From assembly GCA_910583755.1 (NCBI GenBank), contig CAJTZO010000040.1:1-20859 (forward strand): a stretch of 20,859 nt of DNA. Direction: 5' to 3'. The DNA comes from an uncultured Clostridia bacterium (GTDB lineage: Bacteria; Bacillota; Clostridia; Lachnospirales; Anaerotignaceae). Below are positions 1-7,091 of the stretch, one piece after another. The notes beneath the pieces are model-generated. The model did no database searches, was not told where the DNA came from, and was given only the letters and a program-made list of their open reading frames with translations. The translations under genes and the position numbers were made by a program. The stretch's first letter is position 1; each line of letters opens with the position of its first letter.

Positions 1-76
1 TTGTACTTTCAATAAGGAGCTGTTGTCTATATCATTTTAACGTAACAGAACCAATTACAAAACAAGGGGGTATTTT

Positions 77-1099
77 ATGAAAAAGAAATATTTTTTATTT
101 CCTATCGCTATGTTATTAGCTTTTTCCGTTTCTGCTTGCAACACAAAAAAAACACAACAACAAAGCGTTCAGGAAACCACCGACCGTATGGTACAATTAG
201 ATAAATGTGGTTTACAATATGAAGCACCACAAGAATGGATTACTTATGAGCAAACAAATATGCTCCCCATCACAAACACAACAACAGAGGGAGATATTTA
301 TGCAAAAATACAATACAATTATGTCACAGATGAAGGTATGAAAGAATTATCCACTGTTTCTAGTACAGTGCCGATAGAAGACATTTTACAGCCATTCGGT
401 GAGATTATTGTTTTTAAACAAAACAAATTAGAAAGTGAGGAGGTAAAAAACGAATTTGCACTTTATCAAAAACAAGAACAAGTTGCTTCTCAAAAGGATT
501 ATATTTATTATATGCTAACAGATTATCAGGGAGATATTTATTTGCAAGGGAAAGATTTAGAAGCATATAACATTCTTTCTGATAGTATGCAGACCTTAAA
601 ACAAACCATTTCCACTTATCCTTTTGATGAAACCATTGTTGCAGAAGCGATTGACCAAATGAAACGAACGATTTCTTTTGTTTCTACTACATTAGAGGGA
701 GAACCAATTGATAGTTCTATTTTTGGCAATGCTGATTTAACAGTTGTTAATTTTTGGGGTTCTTATTGCTATCCCAACATCAATGAAACAGCAACATTGC
801 AGCAGTTAAAAACAGAATTAGCAACAAAACACCCCAACGTACAATTTGTACAGATTGTCATTGATACACCACAGCCAGATGCAGAAAAAATTGCATTACA
901 AGCAAAACAAGAAGCAAATGCTGATTTTACAAGTATCATGACAGATGAAACATTAGCAAACTGGATTGTACAAAATTTGGCAGGACTTCCTACCACAATC
1001 TTTGTCAACTCCAAAGGGCAAATGATAGGCGAACAAATACAAGGAATCCAAACACTTGAAAATTACATGACGATGATAGAAAATGCTTTAGTAGAATAG
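77..1099 (+). CDS. Lipoprotein with C-terminal TlpA/ResA-like thioredoxin fold lacking the second active-site Cys
   Basis: A 340-residue predicted lipoprotein. Residues 1-20 form a signal peptide ending in a lipobox (SVSAC), so Cys21 should be lipidated and the protein held on the outer face of the membrane. Residues about 40-180 are an unrecognised domain. Residues about 200-335 look like a TlpA/ResA thioredoxin fold: a strand leading into VNFWGSYCYPN (225-234), then a cis-Pro motif GLPTTIFV with Pro305. In active family members the motif is CxxC; here it is C231-Y-P-N234, so the resolving cysteine is missing and normal dithiol exchange is unlikely. It may bind substrate through one Cys or have lost redox function. 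The start is supported by AAGGGGG a few bases upstream. The HD-domain gene follows after 13 bp, suggesting co-transcription. The fold assignment is fairly sure; the role is unknown. Confidence 0.8.
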   Translation: MKKKYFLFPIAMLLAFSVSACNTKKTQQQSVQETTDRMVQLDKCGLQYEAPQEWITYEQTNMLPITNTTTEGDIYAKIQYNYVTDEGMKELSTVSSTVPIEDILQPFGEIIVFKQNKLESEEVKNEFALYQKQEQVASQKDYIYYMLTDYQGDIYLQGKDLEAYNILSDSMQTLKQTISTYPFDETIVAEAIDQMKRTISFVSTTLEGEPIDSSIFGNADLTVVNFWGSYCYPNINETATLQQLKTELATKHPNVQFVQIVIDTPQPDAEKIALQAKQEANADFTSIMTDETLANWIVQNLAGLPTTIFVNSKGQMIGEQIQGIQTLENYMTMIENALVE

Positions 1100-1112
1100 G
1101 AGAAAGATATTT

Positions 1113-1598
1113 ATGTTATCCAAACTTTGTCAAAATATGATACAATATTACGCTGGCGATCCAAAAAGAATCCAACATTTTATAAAAGTACATGCTTTCG
1201 GCAAATTAATTTGTGAAATGGAAAAAGTTGATAGAACAATACAATCCATTGTGGAAATTGCAGGCTATACCCATGATATTGGCATCAAGGCAGCCGAACA
1301 AAAATATGGTTATTGCACAGGAAAATTACAGGAACAAGAAGGGGTAGCAGCAGCGCAAGAAATGCTTCATCCCTTTAAACTAGAACAAAATATTATAGAT
1401 GAAGTATGTCATATTATTTCTCATCATCATACGTATGATAACATTGATACTTTAGGTTATCAAATATTAGTGGAAGCAGACCTAATTGTAAACTGCTATG
1501 AAAAGAAGTATCCTTTAGAAAAGCTACAATCTACTTATGAAATATTTAAAACACCATCTGGAAAAAATTTATTTCATACGATATTTTTACAAAAATAA
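1113..1598 (+). CDS. HD-domain phosphohydrolase-like protein
   Basis: A 161-residue soluble protein with the HD superfamily metal-site pattern: an early His (H22 or H27), the doublet H54-D55 in AGYTHDIG, a His cluster at 104-106 (SHHHT), and D123 in LVEADLIVN. These are the residues that bind one or two metal ions in HD hydrolases acting on phosphomonoesters, nucleotides or phosphodiesters. Its size fits small stand-alone HD proteins often annotated only as HD domain-containing protein. It starts 13 bp after the lipoprotein gene with AGGAGAAAG as ribosome binding site, so the two are probably one transcript. No partner domain shows the substrate. The superfamily call is solid from the motif order; the substrate is not known. 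Confidence 0.8.
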   Translation: MLSKLCQNMIQYYAGDPKRIQHFIKVHAFGKLICEMEKVDRTIQSIVEIAGYTHDIGIKAAEQKYGYCTGKLQEQEGVAAAQEMLHPFKLEQNIIDEVCHIISHHHTYDNIDTLGYQILVEADLIVNCYEKKYPLEKLQSTYEIFKTPSGKNLFHTIFLQK

Positions 1599-1629
1599 TT
1601 ATTTTTTTTAAACTTGCAAACATATTTTT

Positions 1630-1850
1630 AAAAGGTTCCCCCAGTTTATCCATAAAGCCTTTTTTGTGGGTTTCACCTACACCCACCAACTTTATTGGAA
1701 AAACTAACGTTTTTCCTTATTAAATCAATCTTTTTAGCGAAATGCTAGTTTCGCATTAAGGTTCTTTGCTTCTTTCAAGAAAGAATTAGAAATTTGAGGG
1801 CTTTTTTAAAAAGCTGGGGGAACCTTTTCACAAGTGAAAAAGGTTCCCCC
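1630..1850. repeat. Composite intergenic inverted-repeat element (copy 1)
   Basis: A noncoding element between the HD gene and the convergent zinc-ribbon gene. A perfect 15-bp inverted repeat (AAAAGGTTCCCCCAG at 1630-1644, its complement at 1814-1828) bounds it, and a third arm at 1834-1850 can also pair with 1816-1831. Inside, 1663-1694 matches 4203-4234 at all but one position (GTGGGTTTCAC followed by CACCCACCAACTTT). The stretch 1720-1790 is a diverged reverse-orientation match to 10815-10926. It looks like a nested, modular nonautonomous repeat. I see no ORF and no clear target-site duplication. Confidence 0.7.
1814..1850. terminator. Strong GC-rich hairpin between convergent genes
   Basis: GGGGGAACC with TTTTCAC pairs with GTGAAAAAGGTTCCCCC, giving a stem of about 15 bp with one bulge and a tight loop. 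On the minus strand the stem is followed by AGCTTTTT, a plausible end for the alr/zinc-ribbon transcript. On the plus strand no clean T-run follows, but the hairpin would still protect the 3' end of the HD-domain transcript. Confidence 0.5.
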
Positions 1851-1897
1851 TACTTTCATCAAATTTATAAGTAAGTTATTTTTTAATAAACTAAACT

Positions 1898-2260
1898 CTA
1901 TTTCTTTTTATGATAAACAAATTTTTCATCATTATCTCTTTTTCTTATATGTCTTTTCATACCATCCATTTTATGTTGATAAACTTCCCTTCTCCATTCT
2001 TTTCCATTTTGCATAGGGTCCATTTTTTCATCATAATGATATCGTTCTTCATATGGAGTTTGTGGTCTTTGACAACAAAAGAAACAATTAGGGTCATCAC
2101 AAATATCATCAAGCCATTCATTACACAAGGTACAACAACGTGCATCATACTTATCCATTAATAAAACCGTTTTTTGCTCACATTTAGGACATTTTTCGTT
2201 CAAATAAATACCTAATGGCTTCCAACATTTTTTATGTTCTTCTAATCTTTTATGTTTCAT
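1898..2260 (-). CDS. Small Cys-rich zinc-ribbon-like protein coupled to alr
   Basis: A 120-residue protein of no family I recognise. It has paired cysteines typical of zinc ribbons: CPKC at 24-27, C43/C46 within CCTLC, then C54, C59 and C62/C63, enough for two metal sites. The remainder (about 66-120) is highly charged, rich in His, Lys, Arg, Asp and Glu, with repeated HxxK/RxxK patterns and no membrane segment. The ATG is only 3 bp after the alr stop codon and has no good ribosome binding site of its own, so it is probably translated by coupling to alr. A nucleic-acid-binding or metal-binding role is possible but unproven. The ORF is likely real because of the coupling and the ordered Cys pairs. 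Confidence 0.65.
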   Translation of the reverse strand: MKHKRLEEHKKCWKPLGIYLNEKCPKCEQKTVLLMDKYDARCCTLCNEWLDDICDDPNCFFCCQRPQTPYEERYHYDEKMDPMQNGKEWRREVYQHKMDGMKRHIRKRDNDEKFVYHKKK

Positions 2261-2263
2261 TGA

Positions 2264-3457
2264 TTATTCATATCTATGCATCACATGGTTTACTACACCT
2301 ACTAATTTACCACTTTCATAATATACCCGAGGTACTCTTTTAGTAATGACACAAGGTATTTCATAGTTAATTGTAGATAAGAGATTTGCTAATTCTTCAA
2401 TCGGCAATACAGCATCTCCTTGTGTACCAAATACAACCACTTCATCCCCTATTTTCACATCCGGAATCTCTGTTACATCAATCATTGTCTGGTCCATACA
2501 AACTCGTCCCACAATAGGCGCTCTTTTTCCATGCACAAGCATACAACCCTTATTAGATAGATTTCTATTATATCCATCTGCATAACCAATCGGTACTGTT
2601 GCAATCATTCTTTCTTTGTCTGCTGTATAGGTTCTACCATAGCTAATTTGTGCACCAGCCTCCACTTTTTTAACTAAAGCAATGGATGTTTTTAAGGTCA
2701 TCAGTGGTTTTAAAGCAATTCTGCCCTCACATTCATCAGAAGGCAACATTCCATAGGTAATAATTCCAGAACGTACCATATCAAGCTGTTTTTCAGGATA
2801 GCTAATTGTAGTTGCACTATTTGCACAATGGCAGATTCCCATATGGAACCCTTTTTGTTGACAAGTTTTTATCATTTTTTGGAAACGTTCAAACTGCATT
2901 TCTGTAAATTGTGGGCAATCTCCGCTATAAGTATCTGCCACTGCATGATGGGTAAAAGTACCTGTAATATGAATATTTTTTAAGGAAAATACCTCTGTAA
3001 TACTATCAAGGGAATTTTGAAAATTATCTTCATCACATTGGAATCCAACCCTTGTCATACCTGTATCTAATTTAATATGACCATTTACAATGACATTAGC
3101 TTTTTCTGCTTCTGTCTGTAATGCCTTTGCATAATCTAATGAAATAATTGCTTGTGTTATTTTTTCCTCAGAAAGCATTTTTGCACATTCCACTGGTGTG
3201 TAGCCTAATATTAAAATAGGTTGTGTAATTCCTTGTCTGCGCAAACTAATACCTTCTTCTATATTAGAAACTCCAAACCAATCAAAACCATTTTCTGCCA
3301 ATTTTTTAGCAATCATGCCATCTCCATGTCCATACGCATCTGCTTTTACAATTCCCATTAATAGATGCTCCCCTTTTAAAGATGCTTTGATATTGTCAAT
3401 ATTATACTTTAGTGCATCTAAATCAATTTCAGCCCATGTTCTTTTTACAAATTCCAT
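2264..3457 (-). CDS. alr: Alanine racemase
   Basis: PLP-dependent racemase that interconverts L- and D-alanine in the cytoplasm, supplying D-Ala for peptidoglycan. The 397 residues match the normal family length. The PLP lysine is K38 in VKADAYGHG, the N-terminal TIM-barrel signature. The second catalytic base is Tyr273 in SYGRTY in the C-terminal beta domain. R229-S-G-I and GRVCMDQ (317-323) are further family motifs. The start is set by AAGGGG about 9 nt upstream. A promoter with an extended -10 lies about 60 bp upstream. The gene leads a two-gene unit with the zinc-ribbon ORF. In an organism that may ferment alanine through the acrylate pathway it could also help use D-alanine; that is inference. 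Confidence 0.96.
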   Translation of the reverse strand: MEFVKRTWAEIDLDALKYNIDNIKASLKGEHLLMGIVKADAYGHGDGMIAKKLAENGFDWFGVSNIEEGISLRRQGITQPILILGYTPVECAKMLSEEKITQAIISLDYAKALQTEAEKANVIVNGHIKLDTGMTRVGFQCDEDNFQNSLDSITEVFSLKNIHITGTFTHHAVADTYSGDCPQFTEMQFERFQKMIKTCQQKGFHMGICHCANSATTISYPEKQLDMVRSGIITYGMLPSDECEGRIALKPLMTLKTSIALVKKVEAGAQISYGRTYTADKERMIATVPIGYADGYNRNLSNKGCMLVHGKRAPIVGRVCMDQTMIDVTEIPDVKIGDEVVVFGTQGDAVLPIEELANLLSTINYEIPCVITKRVPRVYYESGKLVGVVNHVMHRYE

Positions 3458-3478
3458 ACTTGCGCCCCTTTCTTATAG

Positions 3479-3547
3479 ATATTGCACAATATTTTGTCAT
3501 TTTTTTATTTTTTTTAGTATACCACGACGAAAAATATATTGCAATAT
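3479..3547. promoter_or_regulatory. Two related dyads flanking the alr -10 (candidate operators)
   Basis: A perfect 12-bp palindrome, ATATTGCAATAT at 3536-3547, overlaps the alr -35. A second dyad with the same half-sites and a 2-bp spacer, ATATTG-CA-CAATAT at 3479-3492, lies in the leader. The shared half-sites on both sides of the start point suggest a pair of binding sites for one repressor. AT-rich palindromes are common by chance, so this is tentative. Confidence 0.35.
3516..3544 (-). promoter_or_regulatory. alr promoter
   Basis: Reading the minus strand: -35 TTGCAA (3544-3539), a 17-nt spacer, then the extended -10 TGG-TATACT (hexamer 3521-3516). The predicted start near 3509 gives a leader of about 50 nt before the alr ATG. 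Confidence 0.65.
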
Positions 3548-3588
3548 TTCAGTGAAAGAAATATGATGCACTCTAAAATAAATTTATA

Positions 3589-4097
3589 TTATACTAACAC
3601 TTTTTCAAAAGCAAGTTTGTCACTCCCTGCAAACCATATGGTGCCACAATATACAAAACCATTTTTTTGAAGTATATGTTGCATAATTTTATTTTCATTA
3701 TCTGTATCTGCTCGAATACTATCAACACCATTCTGTTTACATAACTGTTCTACTAGCTGAATGATGATATTAGACAATCCATTCCCTACATTTTTTTAGA
3801 ACTAGCCAAACGATGAATTACCGCATAAATCTTGTTACTTTTCCATGCTCCCTTTATATTTTTATAAGCAGGTTCCCCTTCAAAATCAACACACATATAA
3901 ACTAATTTATGATTATTTTTATCTACTACAAAATATCCACGTTTACAAATAATATCTTCTTTTATATTTTCTGTACCAGGATATCCTGTTTGCCATTAGT
4001 CAATGCCTTGTTGTTTTAAATATTCTTTTCCATCATTGATAATATCCATTGCAATTTCAATATCCTCCATTTTTGCTTGTTCTAATGTATATTTCAT
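3589..4097 (-). pseudogene. GNAT-family N-acetyltransferase, broken by a nonsense codon and a frameshift
   Basis: From the ATG at 4097, which has an excellent AAGGAGG site upstream, the frame reads a GNAT N-terminus (MKYTLEQAKMEDIEIAM) up to GID and then TAA at 3998-3996 (codon 34), followed by WQTGYP. Related proteins normally have Gln there (GIDQWQ), so a CAA-to-TAA change is the simplest explanation. The same frame continues as GNAT sequence to VIHRLASSKK, where a run of seven A (3797-3791) shifts the frame. Adding one base restores NVGNGLSNIII, the acetyl-CoA-binding (R/Q)xxGxG loop, and a normal C-terminus to 3589. The 62-residue C-terminal ORF (3777-3589) is a fragment, not a gene. The homopolymer lesion could be a sequencing error; the stop is harder to dismiss. 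Confidence 0.82.
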
Positions 4098-4188
4098 GGT
4101 TCTATTTCCTCCTTATTGTTGTTTTATTTCCTTCTATCTGATAGAATATCATTAAAATATACTTTTGTAAAATTAAAGTATTATTCTG

Positions 4189-4279
4189 CCAATAAAGTCT
4201 TCTTTTGTGGGTTTCACCCACACCCACCAACTTTTTTTAAAAAAATTGGTGGGCTTTCCCTACAAAAAAAGACTTTATT
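4189..4279. repeat. Nested inverted-repeat element (copy 2)
   Basis: An intergenic element with outer arms AATAAAGTCTT (4191-4201) and AAGACTTTATT (4269-4279), an internal hairpin CCCACCAA (4223-4230) against TTGGTGGG (4246-4253), and a small hairpin GTGGG-TTTCA-CCCAC (4207-4221). Its left half (4189-4234) matches 1650-1694 of copy 1. It sits between the GNAT pseudogene and the pct terminator. No ORF is present. Confidence 0.7.
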
Positions 4280-4287
4280 AACAGACT

Positions 4288-4317
4288 AAAAGGAGCAGTA
4301 TCATAACCGCTCCTTTT
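4288..4317 (-). terminator. Terminator of the lcdC-lcdA-lcdB-pct operon
   Basis: AAAAGGAGC (4288-4296) pairs with GCTCCTTTT (4309-4317) around a 12-nt loop, immediately after the pct stop codon. Both sides carry A/T runs, so it could work in both directions, but position makes it the pct terminator. Confidence 0.75.
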
Positions 4318-4324
4318 TTATATT

Positions 4325-5887
4325 TTAATCTTCTTTTAATCCCATAAGAGCGTCTGCAAACAAACGTGCATCCATTAATTTTGGTTCGCCCTCAATCACT
4401 GGTTTAAATTCCATTTGGTCAAGAATGTCTTTTTGAAGGTCAATGCCAGGTGCAATTTCTGTTAAATGCAAGCCATCAGCTTTTAATTCAAATACACATC
4501 TTTCTGTAATATACATTACTTGTTGTTTATTTTGTAATGCAATATCGCCATTAAATGTTACTTGACCAACTTGTTTAATGAATTTTTTCTGTTTTCCTTC
4601 TTGTTCAATCACAACTTTGCCATCTACTACTTTCACTTTTAAGCCGCCTGCTGTAAATGTTCCACAGAAGAATACTTTTGGTGAATTTTGAGTAATATTG
4701 ATGAAACCACCACAACCTGCAATTTTAGGACCAAATCTGGAAACATTAATATTTCCTTTTTCATCACATTCTGCAAGACCTAAATATGCACAGTCAAGTC
4801 CGCCGCCATCATAAAAGTCAAATTGATAAGCATGTTCAATCAATGCATCTGCATTTCTTGTGGAACCAAATTGTGGACCACCTTGAGGAACACCGCCAAT
4901 CGCACCACTTTCTGCTGTCAATGTCATATAGTCGCCTATACCTTCTTCACTTGCTACAGATGCAACATATTCAGGAGCACCAACACCCAAGTTTACAACA
5001 ACATCTTTTTCTAATTCTAATACACCACGTCTACCAATAATTTTCTTTGCACTTAAAGTCAATGGAGCAGGTGCAACATCTGGTGCTTTCTTTTCGCCAG
5101 AAAGAGTTGGGTCATATTCACAACCAATAGATTGTTCATGGTCTGCTGGGTCTGCTACTACCACATAGTCAACATAAATTCCAGGTATTCTCACATTACG
5201 TGGGTCTAATGTTCCGGATTTTACTACTCTTTCTACTTGAACAACTACAATACCTTTTCCTTCGGAATTTTTTGTAGCTTGTGCAACAGAAGTAGCTTCT
5301 AATGGAGCAACTTCTTTTTCTAATGTAATATTTCCGTTTTCATCAGCATATGTACCTCTAATAAATGCTACATTGATAGGGAATGATGGATAGAAAAGAT
5401 AATCTTCTCCTTCAAAATTTACCAATTTTACAATATCTTCTTTTGTAATATCATTTACTTTACCGCCGCCATTTCTTGGGTCGATAAATGTTCCCATACC
5501 AATTTTTGTTAATATACCAGGTCTATGTCCAGCAATTTCTCTAAATAATTGTACTAATGCACCTTGAGAAACATTGTATGCTTCCATTTCATTATTTAAA
5601 GCCATTTTTCCAAGTGCAGGAACAGTTGCCCAGTGTCCAGCAATAAATCTTTTTAAAAGACCTTTATGAGCATAACGTTCACCGCCGCAGCCATCTCTAT
5701 TTCCTTGAGAACCTGCATAAATATATGTAATATTACTTGGATGACCTGTTTCAAGAAATCTTTTTTCTACTGCTTTATTTAATGCTTCTGGAATAGAACT
5801 GCCGACAAACCCACTTGTAGTTAAGGTATCGCCATCTTCAATTAAATTTGCTGCTTCTGCTGCTGTGATAACTTTCACTTTTCTCAT
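4325..5887 (-). CDS. pct: Propionate CoA-transferase
   Basis: Cytoplasmic family I CoA-transferase that moves CoA from propionyl-CoA or acetyl-CoA to (R)-lactate, giving lactoyl-CoA for the acrylate pathway and releasing propionate. The 520-residue protein contains both CoA-transferase halves in one chain, close to the A. propionicum enzyme length. The catalytic glutamate, which forms the glutamyl-CoA thioester, is E326 in LTAESGAIGG, matching the Glu324 described for the A. propionicum enzyme. GVGAPEYVA precedes it. The start is supported by AGGAGG 11 nt upstream. It is the last gene of the lcdC operon, 68 bp after lcdB, a gap holding a stem-loop; a terminator follows directly. Its place beside lactoyl-CoA dehydratase supports this substrate over other short-chain acids. 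Confidence 0.95.
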   Translation of the reverse strand: MRKVKVITAAEAANLIEDGDTLTTSGFVGSSIPEALNKAVEKRFLETGHPSNITYIYAGSQGNRDGCGGERYAHKGLLKRFIAGHWATVPALGKMALNNEMEAYNVSQGALVQLFREIAGHRPGILTKIGMGTFIDPRNGGGKVNDITKEDIVKLVNFEGEDYLFYPSFPINVAFIRGTYADENGNITLEKEVAPLEATSVAQATKNSEGKGIVVVQVERVVKSGTLDPRNVRIPGIYVDYVVVADPADHEQSIGCEYDPTLSGEKKAPDVAPAPLTLSAKKIIGRRGVLELEKDVVVNLGVGAPEYVASVASEEGIGDYMTLTAESGAIGGVPQGGPQFGSTRNADALIEHAYQFDFYDGGGLDCAYLGLAECDEKGNINVSRFGPKIAGCGGFINITQNSPKVFFCGTFTAGGLKVKVVDGKVVIEQEGKQKKFIKQVGQVTFNGDIALQNKQQVMYITERCVFELKADGLHLTEIAPGIDLQKDILDQMEFKPVIEGEPKLMDARLFADALMGLKED

Positions 5888-5921
5888 AATACAAAAAGCC
5901 TCCTATATTCTAAAGAATGAA

Positions 5922-5944
5922 GGGACAACTCCAAGAGCTGTCCC
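5922..5944 (-). promoter_or_regulatory. Stem-loop in the lcdB-pct gap
   Basis: In minus-strand RNA, GGGACAGCUC pairs with GAGUUGUCCC around a UUG loop, a 10-bp stem. One pair is G-U, which is possible only in the RNA of the coding direction; the plus strand would have an A-C mismatch there. No long U-run follows, so it is more likely an mRNA-stability or partial attenuation element that sets pct output relative to lcdAB than a full terminator. Confidence 0.5.
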
Positions 5945-5955
5945 CTATAAAAATA

Positions 5956-7077
5956 TTACATATTTTCTACAAAGCTCTGTACTCTTGTTCTAACTTGTTC
6001 AAATGCAGTCGCTTCTTGGTCAACTTCAATCATGAGGCTCTTAATGCCTTTTTCTTCAAATTGTCTATAATATACTGGGTAATCCCATTCTTCTGGGTCA
6101 CAGAATTTCATCATACAAACGATAACTGCATCTGCTTCTGTTTGAGCAACCATATCCATAAGCATTTTGCCACGGATTTTCTTTGTATCTGTTGCTACAG
6201 AACAGCCATAGAATTGCTGCCATTGTTTTGCTAATCTGTAAAGAGGACCTTCTTCACCATCAATAACATCTGTACGGATTTGTCTGGATTCTTGCGCCAA
6301 ATCGTCAGCAACAATAGCAACACCAAATTCTTTAAAGATGTCAAGCAATTCGTTAGGTTCTGCCATAATACCTGTAAGAATAACTTTTTTGCCATCCCAA
6401 GGTTTTACTTCAGATTTTTTGATTTCGTCAATTAATTCTCTTACGAGTGCTGTATGTTTGGATTTTTCCATAAACATTCTGGATTTGAATACAGCATGAC
6501 GAGCAACAGGGTCAACCACTTGAGGGTAGTCTGCTGCCACTTTTACAAACTCTCTCATCACTGCTCTATTTTCGTTGTAAACTTTAATAGATGCTTCAAT
6601 TGCAGAGTTTGTGATTGTAGCGCCAACAATTTTTTCTAATTTTGTTTTAATCAATTTATATTCTTCTACTAAGAATTTATTTGCAGCTTCCAGAGGTCTG
6701 TTTTGTGGATGTGTAAACACGATTGTTGGTGATGTGCCTTTCCATTTTTGGCTTAAGCATTTTAATGTGTCACAAGGAACAGAAATCAAAACTGCTGCTA
6801 AATCATCATAAGCACCTTCACATTGTAATTCCATAATTTGCTGCATAATAGAGCAAGCAAATGGAGGTAAATATGTACGTGCTTTTGCAATTTGTTTTTG
6901 TCCACCCCAAATACCCATTGGAAGGTATCCTGTAGCATGAACTAATTCTTCTGGTGCATATAAAGGCATGATACCAATAGCACCTTTTCCTGTTTCTGCT
7001 TTATAGTCATCCATTGCTTTTTTTGGGTTTGCTGCAACGTCTGCTAATTGTTTTAAAATATCTTCAACTCTACTCAT
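5956..7077 (-). CDS. lcdB: Lactoyl-CoA dehydratase beta subunit
   Basis: Subunit of the 2-hydroxyacyl-CoA dehydratase that converts (R)-lactoyl-CoA to acryloyl-CoA through a ketyl radical. It has 373 residues, the usual length for the smaller HgdB-type subunit. Cys candidates for the [4Fe-4S] cluster lie in PFACS (C75), VPCDTLKC (C102, C107) and VCMMKFCDPEEWDYP (C321, C326), all family landmarks. It follows lcdA by 14 bp with a GGGGGAG ribosome binding site, so the subunits are made together. Similarity to the A. propionicum protein and the neighbouring pct favour lactoyl-CoA as substrate over 2-hydroxyglutaryl-CoA or phenyllactoyl-CoA. Confidence 0.94.
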   Translation of the reverse strand: MSRVEDILKQLADVAANPKKAMDDYKAETGKGAIGIMPLYAPEELVHATGYLPMGIWGGQKQIAKARTYLPPFACSIMQQIMELQCEGAYDDLAAVLISVPCDTLKCLSQKWKGTSPTIVFTHPQNRPLEAANKFLVEEYKLIKTKLEKIVGATITNSAIEASIKVYNENRAVMREFVKVAADYPQVVDPVARHAVFKSRMFMEKSKHTALVRELIDEIKKSEVKPWDGKKVILTGIMAEPNELLDIFKEFGVAIVADDLAQESRQIRTDVIDGEEGPLYRLAKQWQQFYGCSVATDTKKIRGKMLMDMVAQTEADAVIVCMMKFCDPEEWDYPVYYRQFEEKGIKSLMIEVDQEATAFEQVRTRVQSFVENM

Positions 7078-7091
7078 TATTTTTCTCCCCC

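Noticed and set aside
1630..1850. CRISPR array or insertion sequence at the repeat element
   Set aside because: There is no regular repeat-spacer spacing, no transposase ORF and no evident target-site duplication; the repeats are inverted and nested.
1834..2016. 60-residue plus-strand ORF rich in Phe and His
   Set aside because: It begins inside the repeat hairpin, has no ribosome binding site and is opposite the better supported zinc-ribbon gene.
3589..3777. Separate 62-residue acetyltransferase-like gene
   Set aside because: It joins the upstream GNAT sequence once one base is restored, so it is the tail of a pseudogene.
5917..6234. Plus-strand 105-residue ORF opposite lcdB, and similar plus-strand ORFs opposite lcdA, lcdC and acrC
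   Set aside because: All are antisense shadows of conserved genes, with Cys/Phe/His-rich composition typical of such frames and no start signals.
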